Of a DNA stretch of 64,000 nt, positions 18,852 through 29,106 are shown in pieces. Position numbers and translations under genes: made by a program. Where the stretch lies: contig NZ_JAOVYZ010000003.1 of the NCBI RefSeq assembly GCF_026413145.1, positions 34,839 to 98,838 on the forward strand, in the 5' to 3' direction. The number at the start of each line of letters is the position of its first letter. Position 1 is the first letter of the stretch. The notes beneath the pieces are model-generated. The model worked only from the letters and a program-made list of their open reading frames with translations, did no database searches and was not told the origin of the DNA. Source of the DNA: Limosilactobacillus kribbianus (GTDB lineage: Bacteria > Bacillota > Bacilli > Lactobacillales > Lactobacillaceae).

Positions 18852-19529
18852 CTAGATGTAAAATTCGCCATCGTACAACTTCGCATCGAGCGCCTTGGTC
18901 ATCATCTCATAATTGATGATGACCTGCTCAAATAGCATTTTGGCCAGAATCCCCGAAGAATGAATCATGAGGCTAAAGGAGTCGTAGCCAAAACGCAACT
19001 TTTGCGCCCGATGGATTTGTTCAAAGGCATCCACGAAGATGAAGATGAACCGATACATCAGCATCGTCACTTCAATCATCATTCGTGGAAAATGAGCGGC
19101 CTTTAAGACCTGTAAAATCTGGGTAAAGGGGGTCGTCAAAGCAAACCAGTAGGTGCAGACAATTGCCGCCATGCACTGCAGCGCCATCCGGCCGGCCCGT
19201 GGCATCATCACCTTGGCCATTCCCAGGTAAACGCTGCCGAGCTTAATCGGCCAAATCAGTGTTGATTTTTGACTGGAAATCGTCACGACAATCCCGATAA
19301 TACTGAGTAGAACAAAGGGAATGATTGCATAAAACCAACTGATATAACGCTTCACGGAAACCTTGGTGACATAAATCGTAATGATTGCAACAACCACGAG
19401 GACGACTGCTTTAAGCCATAGCAAGGGCTGAAAGGCAAGTACGATCCCCGCCAGCCACAAGAGTGCTTTGAGTTTCGGTGACCAATCAACGATTCGGTTT
19501 TCATAAGCGTATTTATCAATACTTAACAC
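18852..19529 (-). CDS. cbiQ: Cobalt ECF transporter membrane subunit
   Basis: 225 residues with about five hydrophobic segments, GTG start. It is the T-component that couples CbiO to CbiM. The conserved A-R-G-type coupling region appears as RAGRMALQCMA and in the C-terminal RAQKLRFGYDSF block. It lies in the standard cbiM-N-Q-O order with gaps of 21 and 11 nt. Confidence 0.93.
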   Translation of the reverse strand: MLSIDKYAYENRIVDWSPKLKALLWLAGIVLAFQPLLWLKAVVLVVVAIITIYVTKVSVKRYISWFYAIIPFVLLSIIGIVVTISSQKSTLIWPIKLGSVYLGMAKVMMPRAGRMALQCMAAIVCTYWFALTTPFTQILQVLKAAHFPRMMIEVTMLMYRFIFIFVDAFEQIHRAQKLRFGYDSFSLMIHSSGILAKMLFEQVIINYEMMTKALDAKLYDGEFYI

Positions 19530-19550
19530 GAATAGTCACCACTTTCTTCG

Positions 19551-19874
19551 CTACTTTTCTGTTTTTGGTTCGGCCTCTTGCTTACTCTTAGCTTCAAGAG
19601 CCTTCTTCTTACCGTGGGCTGAACCAATAAAGTAGCAGATAACCCCCGTTCCAAGTGAACCCTGGACCGTAAAGAGCAGACTTTCGATTTCACCCGACGG
19701 TGGCGTCCAAACTGGGTGGGCCCAAACCTTGTAACTTGGATCGTACTTTTTGATCTGTTCCGTCCCTTGGTCGTCACTACCACCGTAGGATCCCTTAACA
19801 AAGATGAACGGGATCAGAACCAGCAGGATTACGCAGATCAATAGAATGATATTGATTTTCGTCCGTTTTTTCAT
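19551..19874 (-). CDS. cbiN: Cobalt transport accessory protein
   Basis: 107 residues from ATG 19874, whose ATGA overlaps the cbiM stop. Two membrane segments flank an outward loop (residues about 30-75) with the family block [12 protein letters not shown] and VWAPxW-like text; the tail is Lys/Glu-rich. CbiN is needed for metal loading of CbiM. Confidence 0.93.
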   Translation of the reverse strand: MKKRTKINIILLICVILLVLIPFIFVKGSYGGSDDQGTEQIKKYDPSYKVWAHPVWTPPSGEIESLLFTVQGSLGTGVICYFIGSAHGKKKALEAKSKQEAEPKTEK

Positions 19875-20614
19875 TGCAGAGCAGACTCCTTCCACAGATC
19901 GTTACTAATTACTAAGTTGTAAACAATCACAGTTAACAGCCCTTCAGCAATTGCCAGCGGAATTTGGGTAACGGCATAGATTCCTAAGAACTTAATCAGG
20001 GCCGCACCAACCCCCCCGTTTGGATCAGGGAAGACGATCGCAAGCTGGAACGCAGTAGTAACGTAGGTCGACCAGTCGGCAAACATAGCACAGAGGAAGA
20101 GGGAGACAGACCGGTTAACCTTTAGTGCCCGGCACAGCTTCCAAACTGCAAACCCAACGATGGGGCCAACAATTGTCATTGAGAATTCGTTGGCGCCCAG
20201 CGTGGTCAAACCACCGTGTGCCAATAAGAGGGCCTGGAATAAGAGCACAATGACCCCTAAGACGGCCATAACTCCAGGGCCGAACATCACAGTCCCCAGG
20301 CCGACACCAGTTGGGTGTGAACAAGAACCCGTTACTGATGGCAGCTTCAAAGATGACAGGACAAAGACAAAGGCCCCACAGAGTGCCAGCATCACCTTCG
20401 CGTTCGGCACACCGGAGTTCACAATCTTGTACATCCGGTATAGCCCATAGATAAAGAATGGCGTGGCTACTGCAAACCAAAAGATACACCATTTCGGTGG
20501 CAACATTCCTTCCATGATATGCATCGCGTGTGCCGTCGTTGGGTAGGCCAGCGCGTATGCAAAACCAATGGCCAGGAACATTAAAAATTTACGGTATTTT
20601 TTAACTAATTCCAT
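19871..20614 (-). CDS. cbiM: Cobalt ECF transporter substrate-binding membrane protein
   Basis: 247 residues from ATG 20614; a GTG one codon earlier sits on the cbiL stop. A signal peptide ends at AHA and leaves [13 protein letters not shown] as the new N-terminus; its His2 and free amino end bind Co2+ in this family. About seven membrane segments follow, with [12 protein letters not shown] as the conserved His-containing loop. Confidence 0.96.
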   Translation of the reverse strand: MELVKKYRKFLMFLAIGFAYALAYPTTAHAMHIMEGMLPPKWCIFWFAVATPFFIYGLYRMYKIVNSGVPNAKVMLALCGAFVFVLSSLKLPSVTGSCSHPTGVGLGTVMFGPGVMAVLGVIVLLFQALLLAHGGLTTLGANEFSMTIVGPIVGFAVWKLCRALKVNRSVSLFLCAMFADWSTYVTTAFQLAIVFPDPNGGVGAALIKFLGIYAVTQIPLAIAEGLLTVIVYNLVISNDLWKESALQ

Positions 20615-20616
20615 CA

Positions 20617-21318
20617 CTATTTTCCTTCTCTTTTCTTTAATAATGCGGTCGTGAAGTATGGCAGCTGATCATCTGCCGAGTAATCTGACAATTTTTTGAC
20701 CCGTTGCGTCGGCATCGATGCATTTTCGACCACAATTGTCTTCTCTAACAAGTTTCTTGCTTGCAAAATCTGGAAAACTTTTTTAAAATTAGTGGCGATC
20801 TTCATAATGACAACGTTATCATTAAGGTCAATTATTTTAGCTAACTTTTCTTCGTCAGCGGTTGCGGGCACGATTTCCAGCGATTCCTCATCAAGCATCA
20901 GCGGAATCGACTGACTGGCTGCAATTTGGCTGAAGGAAGAAATCCCAGCAATCGTCTGCACGTCAATTTCCTGCATTAACATGTCGGCGATATAGCTAAA
21001 GGTGCTATAAACGGATGGATCACCGAGGGTCAGGAAGCCAACATTTTGGCCGTCCTGAACATCGTTCTTGATCTCCGCAGCAATTTCACGCCAACTTTTC
21101 ATTTTGGTATCCCAATCGTTTACCATTGGAAAGTGGCGTTTTTTTATTGTCAAATCAGCTGGCAGGTAAGGCGCCGCGATCTTTTCAGCAACACTCTTGC
21201 TCCCCCGGTGTGCCTGGGGAGTGTAGAGAATGTCGAGCTTCTTAATCGTTTCAACGGCCTTCACCGTCAGCAGTTCGCTATCTCCGGGGCCAACCCCAAT
21301 TCCATAAAAACTAGCCAT
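20617..21318 (-). CDS. cbiL: Cobalt-factor II C20-methyltransferase
   Basis: 233 residues from ATG 21318 ([13 protein letters not shown]) behind GGAGG. It uses S-adenosylmethionine to methylate C-20. GVGPGD is the SAM-methylase start block; the second glycine loop is [15 protein letters not shown]. Overlaps the cbiK end by 8 nt. Confidence 0.95.
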   Translation of the reverse strand: MASFYGIGVGPGDSELLTVKAVETIKKLDILYTPQAHRGSKSVAEKIAAPYLPADLTIKKRHFPMVNDWDTKMKSWREIAAEIKNDVQDGQNVGFLTLGDPSVYSTFSYIADMLMQEIDVQTIAGISSFSQIAASQSIPLMLDEESLEIVPATADEEKLAKIIDLNDNVVIMKIATNFKKVFQILQARNLLEKTIVVENASMPTQRVKKLSDYSADDQLPYFTTALLKKREGK

Positions 21319-22099
21319 CAATTTCACCTCCTTTCAATGTTGTTGTCAGCTTTTCAACAAACATCTGCTGAATCTCGGGATATTCGCCCAGGCCCTTCAA
21401 GACCGGATGCGCAACGATCCCGTGATCCTTTAAGATGCTCTTCCACGAATCCGGCTCGTCGGATGCCATGTCATTATGGGCATGGTTACCGGCCACCATC
21501 ATCAGTGGCTGCATGAAGACCTTGCTGATGCCGGCGTGTTCAAGGCGCTTGAGCTCGTCCTCGATATCAGGATAGCTCTCGACCGCGCCGACGTAGCTCT
21601 TGGTGCCCATCAGCATGTGGTCAAGGCAGGCATAGGTCGTAAAGGCACTGTGGGCGGTCCCGTGACCCATCCACAAGATGGCCTTGCCGGACGGCAGGTA
21701 GGCGCTCTGCTTCTTGAGGAAATCCGTCATTTGTTGAAAGTCCTCGAAGGTATCCAGCAGCGGCTGCGTGCATTGCAGAAGCTTGAACTGATCCTGGTAG
21801 TCCGCCACGACCTGCTTGACAATTCCGTATTCAATCCCGGGAATAATGTGGAGGGATTGGACAACCACCTCTTCGTAACCTTGAGCGGCCAGCTTTTTCA
21901 GCGCGGTGGCGGGATCGTCAATCGTTAGATTCTCTTTTTCCTGAATCCGCCGTCGAACAATCTTGGACGTAAAGGCCCGAAAAACGTCATAGTCGGGAAA
22001 GGCCTTACCCAGGGCTTTTTCGGTCGCGCCGATGGTCTTTTCCCGGGTTTCCGGATAGGTGGTCCCGAAACTTACTGCTAAAATTGCTTTTTTAGTCAA
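21311..22099 (-). CDS. cbiK: Sirohydrochlorin cobaltochelatase
   Basis: 262 residues. Start is TTG 22099 (MTKKAILAVSFGTTYPETR), 7 to 8 nt behind GGAG; the longer reading to 22156 lies inside the preceding gene and has no family match. CbiK inserts Co2+ into sirohydrochlorin, the step that defines the anaerobic route. Conserved His residues are in WMGHGTAHSAFTTY and MVAGNHAHNDMAS. Overlaps the upstream stop by 8 nt. Confidence 0.95.
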   Translation of the reverse strand: MTKKAILAVSFGTTYPETREKTIGATEKALGKAFPDYDVFRAFTSKIVRRRIQEKENLTIDDPATALKKLAAQGYEEVVVQSLHIIPGIEYGIVKQVVADYQDQFKLLQCTQPLLDTFEDFQQMTDFLKKQSAYLPSGKAILWMGHGTAHSAFTTYACLDHMLMGTKSYVGAVESYPDIEDELKRLEHAGISKVFMQPLMMVAGNHAHNDMASDEPDSWKSILKDHGIVAHPVLKGLGEYPEIQQMFVEKLTTTLKGGEIDG

Positions 22100-23489
22100 C
22101 CGTAAACTCCTCCTCAATTCTTTGAACCGTGGCCGCAACTTTCGGCCGGCAGTCAATTACCTTTTGGAAACCAGCTTCCTGGGCGGCCTGCTTAATTGTC
22201 GGTCCCATCACGAATGCTTTTAGTCCCGCTAATTCGCCGCGCTGCGTTGCGCTCAAAGCGTTCAGAAAATCATGCAGGCTATCCGTACTTGGGAAGACCA
22301 CCGCGCTGAACTCGGCCAAATCAAACGGCAGGGAAATTTTCTGCGGCTGTTTTTGGTAGAGATCCAAGAAGGTCCCGCCGGCAACCACCGCCTGCCCACT
22401 GCCAATTTCGACAAAATTATCAGGCAACTTCACATTCGGCAGGACTCCATCGACGATTAGGCCCGCCGCCCGCAGATGACGGGCAACTACCCGGTTGGCA
22501 GCCAGAATCTTCTTATCAGCCAGGCAACGCAGATCCTTGTCCGCGGCCACCAAGAGCTGAACAAATTGGCGATACGCCGCGATGCTGTCAACAAGCAAAG
22601 CCGCGGCGTCATCAAGAACCGTCAGGTCAGCGGCCAGCGGCGTCTTCACCGCCCGCCGGTAAAAGTCGACCGTCGCTCCCCGGTCCGTCAGCTGGTTAAA
22701 TAAACGCTGCTGCTTGCTGAACGGTACTAAGACATGGACGCCTTGCAGTGGCCACTGAACGTTCAATTGGGCACTCAACTTCACGACATCCCCGACCACG
22801 ATCAGGGCCGGCGAGGAAAGGTGCTGTTCTTCAACAATTTGATTGATGGTCGTCAGGTCACCGATCGCCATCCTTTGCCGCCATTGCGTCGCCCATTGAA
22901 TAATCGCCACCGGAGTCTGCGGGTCTTTACCATGCGCCACCAGCTGCTGACAGATCGTCGGGAACTGGGCCATCCCCATCAAGAAGACCAGCGTGCCCTC
23001 CTGGTGGGCAATGTTTTCCCAGTCAAGCTGCTTTTGACCATCTTGTTTGTGATGACCGGTAATGATGTGAAAGCTGGATGCAAAGTCCCGATGGGTGATC
23101 GGAATGCCGACCGCGGCCAAGCCCGCAATTGCACTCGTGATGCCGGGGATGACTTCAAAGTTGACACCCGCCTTTTCAAGGACCTGGGCCTCTTCGCCAC
23201 CGCGGCCAAAGACATAGGGATCCCCGGCCTTGAGCCGGACCACCTTTTGACCTTGCTGGGCATAGTCTACCAGCATCCGGTTAATCTCTGATTGCTTAAC
23301 CTTGTGGTGCTGGGGAAGCTTGCCGACATCGATCAGCTTGGCCTGGTCGTTGGTAAACGCCAGTAATGATGGGTCGATCAGACGATCATATAAGACAACA
23401 TCGGCCTCACTTAAACGGCGGCGACCAATTAACGTCAACAATTCGGGATCGCCGGGACCGGCACCTAAAAGGGTTACTCTACCATTCAT
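22092..23489 (-). CDS. cobA/hemD: Fused uroporphyrinogen-III C-methyltransferase and HemD-like domain
   Basis: 465 residues. Residues 1 to about 245 are a complete SUMT: VTLLGAGPGDPELLTL, VVRLKAGDPYVFGRGGEE and PGITSAIAGLAAVGIPITHR. It methylates C-2 and C-7 of uroporphyrinogen III to precorrin-2. Residues about 250-465 have the two-domain layout of uroporphyrinogen-III synthase (VHVLVPFSKQQRLFNQL, later AVVFPSTDSLHDFLNAL), but it is diverged. With a separate hemD at 8765 this half may be redundant or may channel the substrate. Overlaps cbiJ by 11 nt. Confidence 0.94.
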   Translation of the reverse strand: MNGRVTLLGAGPGDPELLTLIGRRRLSEADVVLYDRLIDPSLLAFTNDQAKLIDVGKLPQHHKVKQSEINRMLVDYAQQGQKVVRLKAGDPYVFGRGGEEAQVLEKAGVNFEVIPGITSAIAGLAAVGIPITHRDFASSFHIITGHHKQDGQKQLDWENIAHQEGTLVFLMGMAQFPTICQQLVAHGKDPQTPVAIIQWATQWRQRMAIGDLTTINQIVEEQHLSSPALIVVGDVVKLSAQLNVQWPLQGVHVLVPFSKQQRLFNQLTDRGATVDFYRRAVKTPLAADLTVLDDAAALLVDSIAAYRQFVQLLVAADKDLRCLADKKILAANRVVARHLRAAGLIVDGVLPNVKLPDNFVEIGSGQAVVAGGTFLDLYQKQPQKISLPFDLAEFSAVVFPSTDSLHDFLNALSATQRGELAGLKAFVMGPTIKQAAQEAGFQKVIDCRPKVAATVQRIEEEFTVD

Positions 23490-24237
23490 CGTTTTCCTCC
23501 AAGTAAGCTTTCAATTCTTCTAAACTAGAAACGACCTGCGGATAATCAATCTGGGGACGGCGAATAATCACGCACGGAATCGCGAGCTTTTCACAGGCCG
23601 CGATTTTTTCTTGCAAGCCGCCCCGCCGGCCACTTTCCTTCGTGACCACGATGTCCGCGCCGGCATGCCGAAACAGTTCAACATTCAGCGCTACCGAGAA
23701 GGGTCCCTGCAAGGCGTCAATCTGGGAGGCGACAAAGCCTGCCGCCGTCAAATTCGTCATTACCCGCGTGGTTGGCAAAACTCGGACGTGTAGCCGATCA
23801 ACACCTAGGCTTTGGGCATAGTCAGGTGCGGTCTTGCTGCCGGTCGACAGGTAGACCTTTCCGGAAACCGTTTTGAGGTAGGCACAGGCTTCTGTCGTGG
23901 AGTCCACCATCTTCAAAGTGATCGCGGCCTTCAGCGCACTCGACCGTTCAAAGCGCAAATACGGGATCGCCAGTTTGCTGGCCTGATCAATTGCCAGCTG
24001 TGAAATCACCCGGGCAAAGGGGTGGGTCGCATCAAGGATCAGGTTAATCTGATGTTGACGACAAAAGGCAGGAAAATTCTCCTCAGTAAAGGTCGTCTTC
24101 ACCACCGCTGGGGCGTGCTGCTTTGCCAACTCCTCCCCGTAGTCACTAATTACCGAAACGACAAAGGGAAGCTGGTGCTTGGCGAGAACATCTGCAACCG
24201 CCAGACTTTCGCTTGTCCCACCGAGCAATAAAATCAT
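23479..24237 (-). CDS. cbiJ: Cobalt-precorrin-6A reductase
   Basis: 252 residues. NADH-dependent reduction of the macrocycle of cobalt-precorrin-6A. N-terminal MILLLGGTSESLAVADVL, LILDATHPFA and LRVLPTTRVM are family blocks; VVTKESGRRGG near the C-terminus is the conserved Lys-Glu-Ser-Gly motif. Its ATGA overlaps the cbiH stop. Confidence 0.94.
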   Translation of the reverse strand: MILLLGGTSESLAVADVLAKHQLPFVVSVISDYGEELAKQHAPAVVKTTFTEENFPAFCRQHQINLILDATHPFARVISQLAIDQASKLAIPYLRFERSSALKAAITLKMVDSTTEACAYLKTVSGKVYLSTGSKTAPDYAQSLGVDRLHVRVLPTTRVMTNLTAAGFVASQIDALQGPFSVALNVELFRHAGADIVVTKESGRRGGLQEKIAACEKLAIPCVIIRRPQIDYPQVVSSLEELKAYLEENDEW

Positions 24238-24959
24238 AGCGTGTAACCCCGCGGCGTGATCATCCGACCATCCTTAACGTAGGTGTTCTTGTTGCCGACA
24301 ATAACGATCGAAGTCATGTTAATCTCGGTTTCGTCCAGGTCCTTGATGGTCGTAATCTTATCAATTTCCTTTGGCCGGGCAACATCCTTACCAATTCCTA
24401 CAACCGTGTCTGGTGACTTGTACTTCAGGATAATGTCCAAGGCTTTCCGTAAGTGGTGCGGACGACCCTTGCTCCGTGGATTGTACAGGCAAATTACAAA
24501 ATCAGCCTTTGCAGCGGCGTCCACCCGCTTCGTAATGACTTCCCAAGGCGTCATTAAGTCGCTCAGACTAATGTGGCAGAAGTCGTTCATCAACGGTGCA
24601 CCGAGGTGCGCGGCAGCTGCAATGCTGGCCGTAACCCCCGGGATAACCTTGACATCCACGTGCTGGTCCATTTTGCCGGCCAGTTCGAGGATCAAGCCGG
24701 CCATGCCGTAGATTCCGGCGTCCCCACTGGAGATGATGGCCACGTCTTTGCCGGTTGCGGCAATTTCAAGGGCCTTCTTGCAGCGCTCGATTTCGCCCCG
24801 CATCCCGGTAACGATCAATTCTTTGCCTTCAATCATGTCTTCAATCAGCCGGACGTAGGTCGCATAGCCGACGATCGTGTGGGTGTCTTTAATCACCTGC
24901 CGGGCTTCTTCGGTCATTAATTCCTTGGATCCAGGTCCGAGTCCAACTACATATAACAT
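24234..24959 (-). CDS. cbiH: Cobalt-factor III C17-methyltransferase (precorrin-3B type)
   Basis: 241 residues. It methylates C-17 and contracts the ring. VVGLGPGSKELMT and VAIISSGDAGIYGMAG are the SAM-methylase loops; CLYNPRSKGRPHHL is typical of CbiH/CobJ. The gap to cbiG upstream is 11 nt. Confidence 0.95.
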   Translation of the reverse strand: MLYVVGLGPGSKELMTEEARQVIKDTHTIVGYATYVRLIEDMIEGKELIVTGMRGEIERCKKALEIAATGKDVAIISSGDAGIYGMAGLILELAGKMDQHVDVKVIPGVTASIAAAAHLGAPLMNDFCHISLSDLMTPWEVITKRVDAAAKADFVICLYNPRSKGRPHHLRKALDIILKYKSPDTVVGIGKDVARPKEIDKITTIKDLDETEINMTSIVIVGNKNTYVKDGRMITPRGYTL

Positions 24960-24970
24960 TTGTTTTCCTC

Positions 24971-26026
24971 CTAAATTTCGTTCAAACGGCTCATCGCCAT
25001 CGTAATTTCATGGTTCGCGTAACGCTTGGTCACCGTCCGCGCCCCGCTCGCAAAATCGGCGGCCGCGCAGGCAACGTTACCCACCCCAACTGTCTTCAAG
25101 ACAAAGGGCGAGGCGGGATAATGGGTGCTGGCCTCCTGCAATTGCTGGGCGGTAAAGAATTCCAGCTCAGCGTTTAACGTTGTCGCCAGGTATTGGAGCG
25201 CGCCTTCCTTGCGTTTCAGCTCGATCGAAGCTAGCTGACCGATCGACCGCCATAAGAGCTGGTGTTCGGTACAAAATTCGGTCAGAGCCTGTTGCATCAT
25301 TCCGTTGGTGACGCCCTTTCGGCAGCCCACCCCGAGGACATTGACCCGGGGAACAACCTGAACTGCATCCGCATTCTTGGCAAAGTGCGAATGATCGGAA
25401 ACAATCACCAGGGGCGTGCCTACCTGATGTTGCGCGGGCGTCTCCAAGACCGTGAACCCCGCCAGCGAACCCACGTACTTGGTCAGGTAGGGTTCGATAA
25501 AGAGTTCCACCGGTTTCTTTTCCGCCAGCAGCCGATTAAAGCGTTTCGTGTTGATCTTAAAGTTGGGGTACCAGCCGTTTAGATGCTTGGCCAGCATGTC
25601 CAGCGACTGAACATGCTCCGTATCGGTCGCCGTCGTAATTACCGGCTCGGTCTGGAGCAGGCGTGCCACTAAGCGGGTCCATTCATTGGCCCCGCCGACG
25701 TGGCCGGAGAGCAGGCTAATCACGTGGTTAGCCTGTTCGTCCATCACGATCACCGCCGGATCAACCGTCTTATCGATAATCACCCCCGTCAGGGAACGCA
25801 CGACAATCCCGGTCGCCATAATGCAGACTACACAGTCATATTCCTTAAACAGGCGGTGCATTGTCGCCGTAAATTCACCCCGTCGGTAGTAATTCTCGCC
25901 ATTTTGCGCCAAACGCTGCGGAAAATATCGGTCTACCGTCAGCGGCTGGGCTTGCAGCGCCGTAGCCAGGCGGCGGGCAGTCGCGGCGCCCGTACTCGTT
26001 AGGGCAATAATCGCAAACCGTTTCAT
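24971..26026 (-). CDS. cbiG: Cobalt-precorrin-5A hydrolase
   Basis: 351 residues. It opens the delta-lactone and releases the C-20 unit as acetaldehyde. The N-terminal domain has VCIMATGIVVRSL and LLSGHVGGANEWTR; the C-terminal domain has VLGVGCRKGVTNGMM and ending TVGVGNVACAAA. Six nt after cbiF... transcription runs cbiF, cbiG, cbiH. Confidence 0.94.
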   Translation of the reverse strand: MKRFAIIALTSTGAATARRLATALQAQPLTVDRYFPQRLAQNGENYYRRGEFTATMHRLFKEYDCVVCIMATGIVVRSLTGVIIDKTVDPAVIVMDEQANHVISLLSGHVGGANEWTRLVARLLQTEPVITTATDTEHVQSLDMLAKHLNGWYPNFKINTKRFNRLLAEKKPVELFIEPYLTKYVGSLAGFTVLETPAQHQVGTPLVIVSDHSHFAKNADAVQVVPRVNVLGVGCRKGVTNGMMQQALTEFCTEHQLLWRSIGQLASIELKRKEGALQYLATTLNAELEFFTAQQLQEASTHYPASPFVLKTVGVGNVACAAADFASGARTVTKRYANHEITMAMSRLNEI

Positions 26027-26032
26027 CGCTGA

Positions 26033-26794
26033 CTACTTGCTCTTCTTCCGGAACATGGTGCTGAAGCCGGCATCGTAAAGGTGGGAGTAATTGTACTCGT
26101 CACCCAGGAATTTGCCGACCATGATCAGGGCCGTCCGCCGAATATCGGCATCGTGAACTTTTTCGGCAATGTCCTTCAGCGTTCCCCGAACTTCTTTTTC
26201 ATCCGGCCAGGTAGCCTTGTAGATAACTGCTGCGGGGGTATCTTCTGGGTAGCCCCCCTCTTCCAGCTGTTCCACAACCTTCTTGATTCCCTGAACGGAC
26301 AGGAAGATGACCATTGAGGTCTGGTGTTGGGCCAGGGACTTCAGGGATTCCTTTTCTGGAACCGGGGTCCGGCCGGCCATCCGGGTAATGATGACACTCT
26401 GGGCAACTTCGGGCACGGTGTATTCAACCCCCATGCTGGAAGCGGCGCCTAAGAAGGAGCTGACACCGGGAACGCACTGGTATTCAATTCCCCGCTTCTT
26501 CATTTCCTCAATCTGTTCACGAATCGAACCGTAGATTGAGAAGTCACCGGTCTGCAAACGAACCACGGACTTATCTGCCTTGACCGCTTCTTCCATCCGG
26601 TCAACGATGTCATCCAAAGTCATCTTGGCACTGTCGTATAATTCGGCGCCCTCCTTGCAGTAGTTCAGCAGATCCTTGTTGATCAATGAACCGGCATAGA
26701 TCACAACGTCGGCCTCGGCCAGCAGCTTGTAACCCTTCAACGTAATTAAATCTGTTTCACCAGGACCTGCACCTACAAAACTTACAATTGCCAT
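26033..26794 (-). CDS. cbiF: Cobalt-precorrin-4 C11-methyltransferase
   Basis: 253 residues from ATG 26794 ([13 protein letters not shown]) behind [35 protein letters not shown] and [10 protein letters not shown] are the SAM-methylase blocks, and the Asp-Phe-Ser variant DFSIYG is typical of CbiF/CobM. The C-terminal RTALIMVGK block is present. Confidence 0.95.
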   Translation of the reverse strand: MAIVSFVGAGPGETDLITLKGYKLLAEADVVIYAGSLINKDLLNYCKEGAELYDSAKMTLDDIVDRMEEAVKADKSVVRLQTGDFSIYGSIREQIEEMKKRGIEYQCVPGVSSFLGAASSMGVEYTVPEVAQSVIITRMAGRTPVPEKESLKSLAQHQTSMVIFLSVQGIKKVVEQLEEGGYPEDTPAAVIYKATWPDEKEVRGTLKDIAEKVHDADIRRTALIMVGKFLGDEYNYSHLYDAGFSTMFRKKSK

Positions 26795-26808
26795 TTTAAT
26801 CATCCTTT

Positions 26809-27363
26809 CTATTTACTAGCACTAACAATAATGGTGGGATTGTTGGGCTTGAAGAAGTGCCCCTTCCCGAGCTGGTGCCATCTCAAGACACCAACTTCAA
26901 CCATTTCAATCTGCTTAAAATTGGCTTTTTCTAACAACTCTTCAACCTGCATGGCGTTTTCAAACAGGATAAAGTTCAACACGATCGTTCCGCCCGCCGT
27001 TAAGTGTTCACTGGCATAATCAATGATCTGCTCAAGTTGCGAGCCGCTGCCCCCAACAAAGATGGCATCAAACTTGCGATCCGGGAGGTCAGCGGGGGCC
27101 ATTCCCTTAATCAGTTCAATATTGGTTAAACCAAACTTCGCGATGTTTTGCTTGATAATGTCAATCCCGTCTGGATTCATTTCAATTGCCGTAACCGCCA
27201 AGTCATGAAAATCGTGGGCCGCTTGGACGCTAATGCTTCCCGTGCCCGCGCCGACGTCTAAAAAGGTCTGCTTATTTGCCAGGCCCAGCTTGTCGATGCT
27301 GATTGCCCGCACTTCAGCCTTGGTCATCGGGACTTTATTTCGTAAAAATTCTTCATCACGCAT
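26809..27363 (-). CDS. cbiT: Cobalt-precorrin-6B C15-methyltransferase (decarboxylating)
   Basis: 184 residues. A classical Rossmann SAM methylase with [16 protein letters not shown] and [13 protein letters not shown]. It methylates C-15 and decarboxylates the C-12 side chain; CbiE, which adds the C-5 methyl, is the separate neighbour overlapping by 8 nt. In some organisms the two are fused as CobL. Confidence 0.95.
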   Translation of the reverse strand: MRDEEFLRNKVPMTKAEVRAISIDKLGLANKQTFLDVGAGTGSISVQAAHDFHDLAVTAIEMNPDGIDIIKQNIAKFGLTNIELIKGMAPADLPDRKFDAIFVGGSGSQLEQIIDYASEHLTAGGTIVLNFILFENAMQVEELLEKANFKQIEMVEVGVLRWHQLGKGHFFKPNNPTIIVSASK

Positions 27364-27964
27364 TAGTAATAATCACCACGTTCATTCCGTAATCCCGGTT
27401 TTCCACCGTTTGTTCATCATACTTACTGATCCGCTCATCGGGATAGCTGAGGTGCTCGCCAACGTAGATGTGCCGATGCTGGCCACGTTTGCGAATCTCC
27501 TGAGCGATTTCATACGGTCCCAAGTACCGATCAGTCACCATCCCGACCTTCTCATGGCGCAGCAGAAAATCGAAATCCGGCTGGCGGCCGTGGCTGCTGG
27601 TCAGGTAGCAGTCGTTCATCGACAGCTGCAGTTGGTGAAAGAGGTACTGGATCGAACTGATACCCGGAATAATCTTGACCTGGTCAGCAGGAAAGTGCTT
27701 GCTGACCCAGGTGCCGATCCCATAGAGCAAGGGATCACCCGAGGCGAGCAGGACAATCTGCTTGGTCATATTGGCTTGCAAATAATCCTGTAGTTCTGTC
27801 AAGTGCGGCAGGACCTTTTTCTTTGCCTGGGGCACCTGCGGAAAGGCTGCGAGCTGGCGGGTGGACCCGATCACAGTATCGGCCCGCTCGATGTATTTTT
27901 CAGTCCCCGCCAGTCGCAGTGCGGAATCGCCGGGACCAATCCCAACCACAATAATCATTGCCAT
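27356..27964 (-). CDS. cbiE: Cobalt-precorrin-7 C5-methyltransferase
   Basis: 202 residues. IIVVGIGPGDSALRL and VLLASGDPLLYGIG are the SAM-methylase loops; PGISSIQYLFHQL is typical of CbiE. Either ATG 27964 or ATG 27958 could start; both overlap the cbiD stop. Confidence 0.94.
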   Translation of the reverse strand: MAMIIVVGIGPGDSALRLAGTEKYIERADTVIGSTRQLAAFPQVPQAKKKVLPHLTELQDYLQANMTKQIVLLASGDPLLYGIGTWVSKHFPADQVKIIPGISSIQYLFHQLQLSMNDCYLTSSHGRQPDFDFLLRHEKVGMVTDRYLGPYEIAQEIRKRGQHRHIYVGEHLSYPDERISKYDEQTVENRDYGMNVVIITNA

Positions 27965-29106
27965 TCACCTTTCAGTTCTTCTAAGGGTTTGCTTGCGGCC
28001 AGGAAGCCGTTCTCCCGGGAGAAAATGACTGCATCAATCTCGACGTGCGGTTCCCGGTGTGCCAGGAGCTTTTCCGTCCGCAGCTTAATCTTGTCGACAA
28101 TCATCTGGTAGACCTTTTGGTAGCCGGCTTCGTTGATCAGCTTAATCATCGAAATCGTCGTCAGGCAGCCATAGATCTTGCGCAGAAACTCCGTCGGTAC
28201 GCCACCCATCAAGGCCAGGTTGGCAACCATGATTTCCGCCCGAGCGTCCGCATCCTTGCTGTGGGTCGAAAAGATCCCGCCGGAAACCTTGATCATCTTG
28301 CCGAGGTCACCGACGATCAAAACCCGGGTGAATTGCAGCCGCTGGGCTTCGTGCAGGACGTAACCAACAAAATTACTCATCTGAACAATTTGATCGGCTG
28401 GAATCCCCATCTCATCCTTGGCGAAGTCCTCACCGTAGTTGCCAGGAACGAGGACAATCGATTGATCGCCCCGCTTCCGGTGGATGTTCATCTCAATTGA
28501 AATCGAATGTTTCCAGCTCGATTCCGACATGGGGGTGACCACCCCGCTGGTACCGAGAATGGAAATTCCGCCGACGATTCCCAGCTTGGGGTTATAAGTC
28601 AGCTTGGCAATCCGTTCGCCATCCGGCACCGAAATCACAATGTCAGCGCCACGGTTCGGGCCGAGCTCCTTGCGCGCCGCTTCCTTGATAACGCGCCGAG
28701 GAGTCGGATTGATTGCCGGAGTGCCAGGCTTGTTGGCCAAGCCGGCCTGCGTGACCCGCCCGACGCCCTTGCCGCCGTCAAGGTGAATCTCATTGTCTGG
28801 ACGTAACTGGACCGTGGAAAAGATCAGTGCACCGTCCGTGGCATCCTGGTCGTCACCACCATCCTTTTTGATCGCACAGCTAGCCTTTTCTTTCGTAAAG
28901 TCAGTCTGCTCGACGTCAAAGATTGCTACTTTGCCGTTGGCGGCGTGAACGGTCACTGTTTCCTGTGCCTCCTGGTTGAGCAAGGTCCGGATTGCGGCTA
29001 CCGTCGCTGCGGTTGCCGTGGTGCCGGTGGTAAAGCCCTTGCGCAGCTTCCGGCCGTTGTAGTAGACGAAGTTGTCTTCCGACTCGTTATTTGGTGTGAC
29101 GGCCAT
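27955..29106 (-). CDS. cbiD: Cobalt-precorrin-5B C1-methyltransferase
   Basis: 383 residues from ATG 29106, behind AGGTGA. It methylates C-1. The family block RKGFTTGTTATAATVAA is at the N-terminus, followed by KDGGDDQDATDG and VLIVGDLGKMIKV. It overlaps the end of cbiC by 20 nt. Confidence 0.95.
   Translation of the reverse strand: MAVTPNNESEDNFVYYNGRKLRKGFTTGTTATAATVAAIRTLLNQEAQETVTVHAANGKVAIFDVEQTDFTKEKASCAIKKDGGDDQDATDGALIFSTVQLRPDNEIHLDGGKGVGRVTQAGLANKPGTPAINPTPRRVIKEAARKELGPNRGADIVISVPDGERIAKLTYNPKLGIVGGISILGTSGVVTPMSESSWKHSISIEMNIHRKRGDQSIVLVPGNYGEDFAKDEMGIPADQIVQMSNFVGYVLHEAQRLQFTRVLIVGDLGKMIKVSGGIFSTHSKDADARAEIMVANLALMGGVPTEFLRKIYGCLTTISMIKLINEAGYQKVYQMIVDKIKLRTEKLLAHREPHVEIDAVIFSRENGFLAASKPLEELKGEWQ

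Noticed and set aside
21046..21516. Plus-strand frame of 156 codons
   Set aside because: Antisense to cbiL and cbiK, which are both certain.
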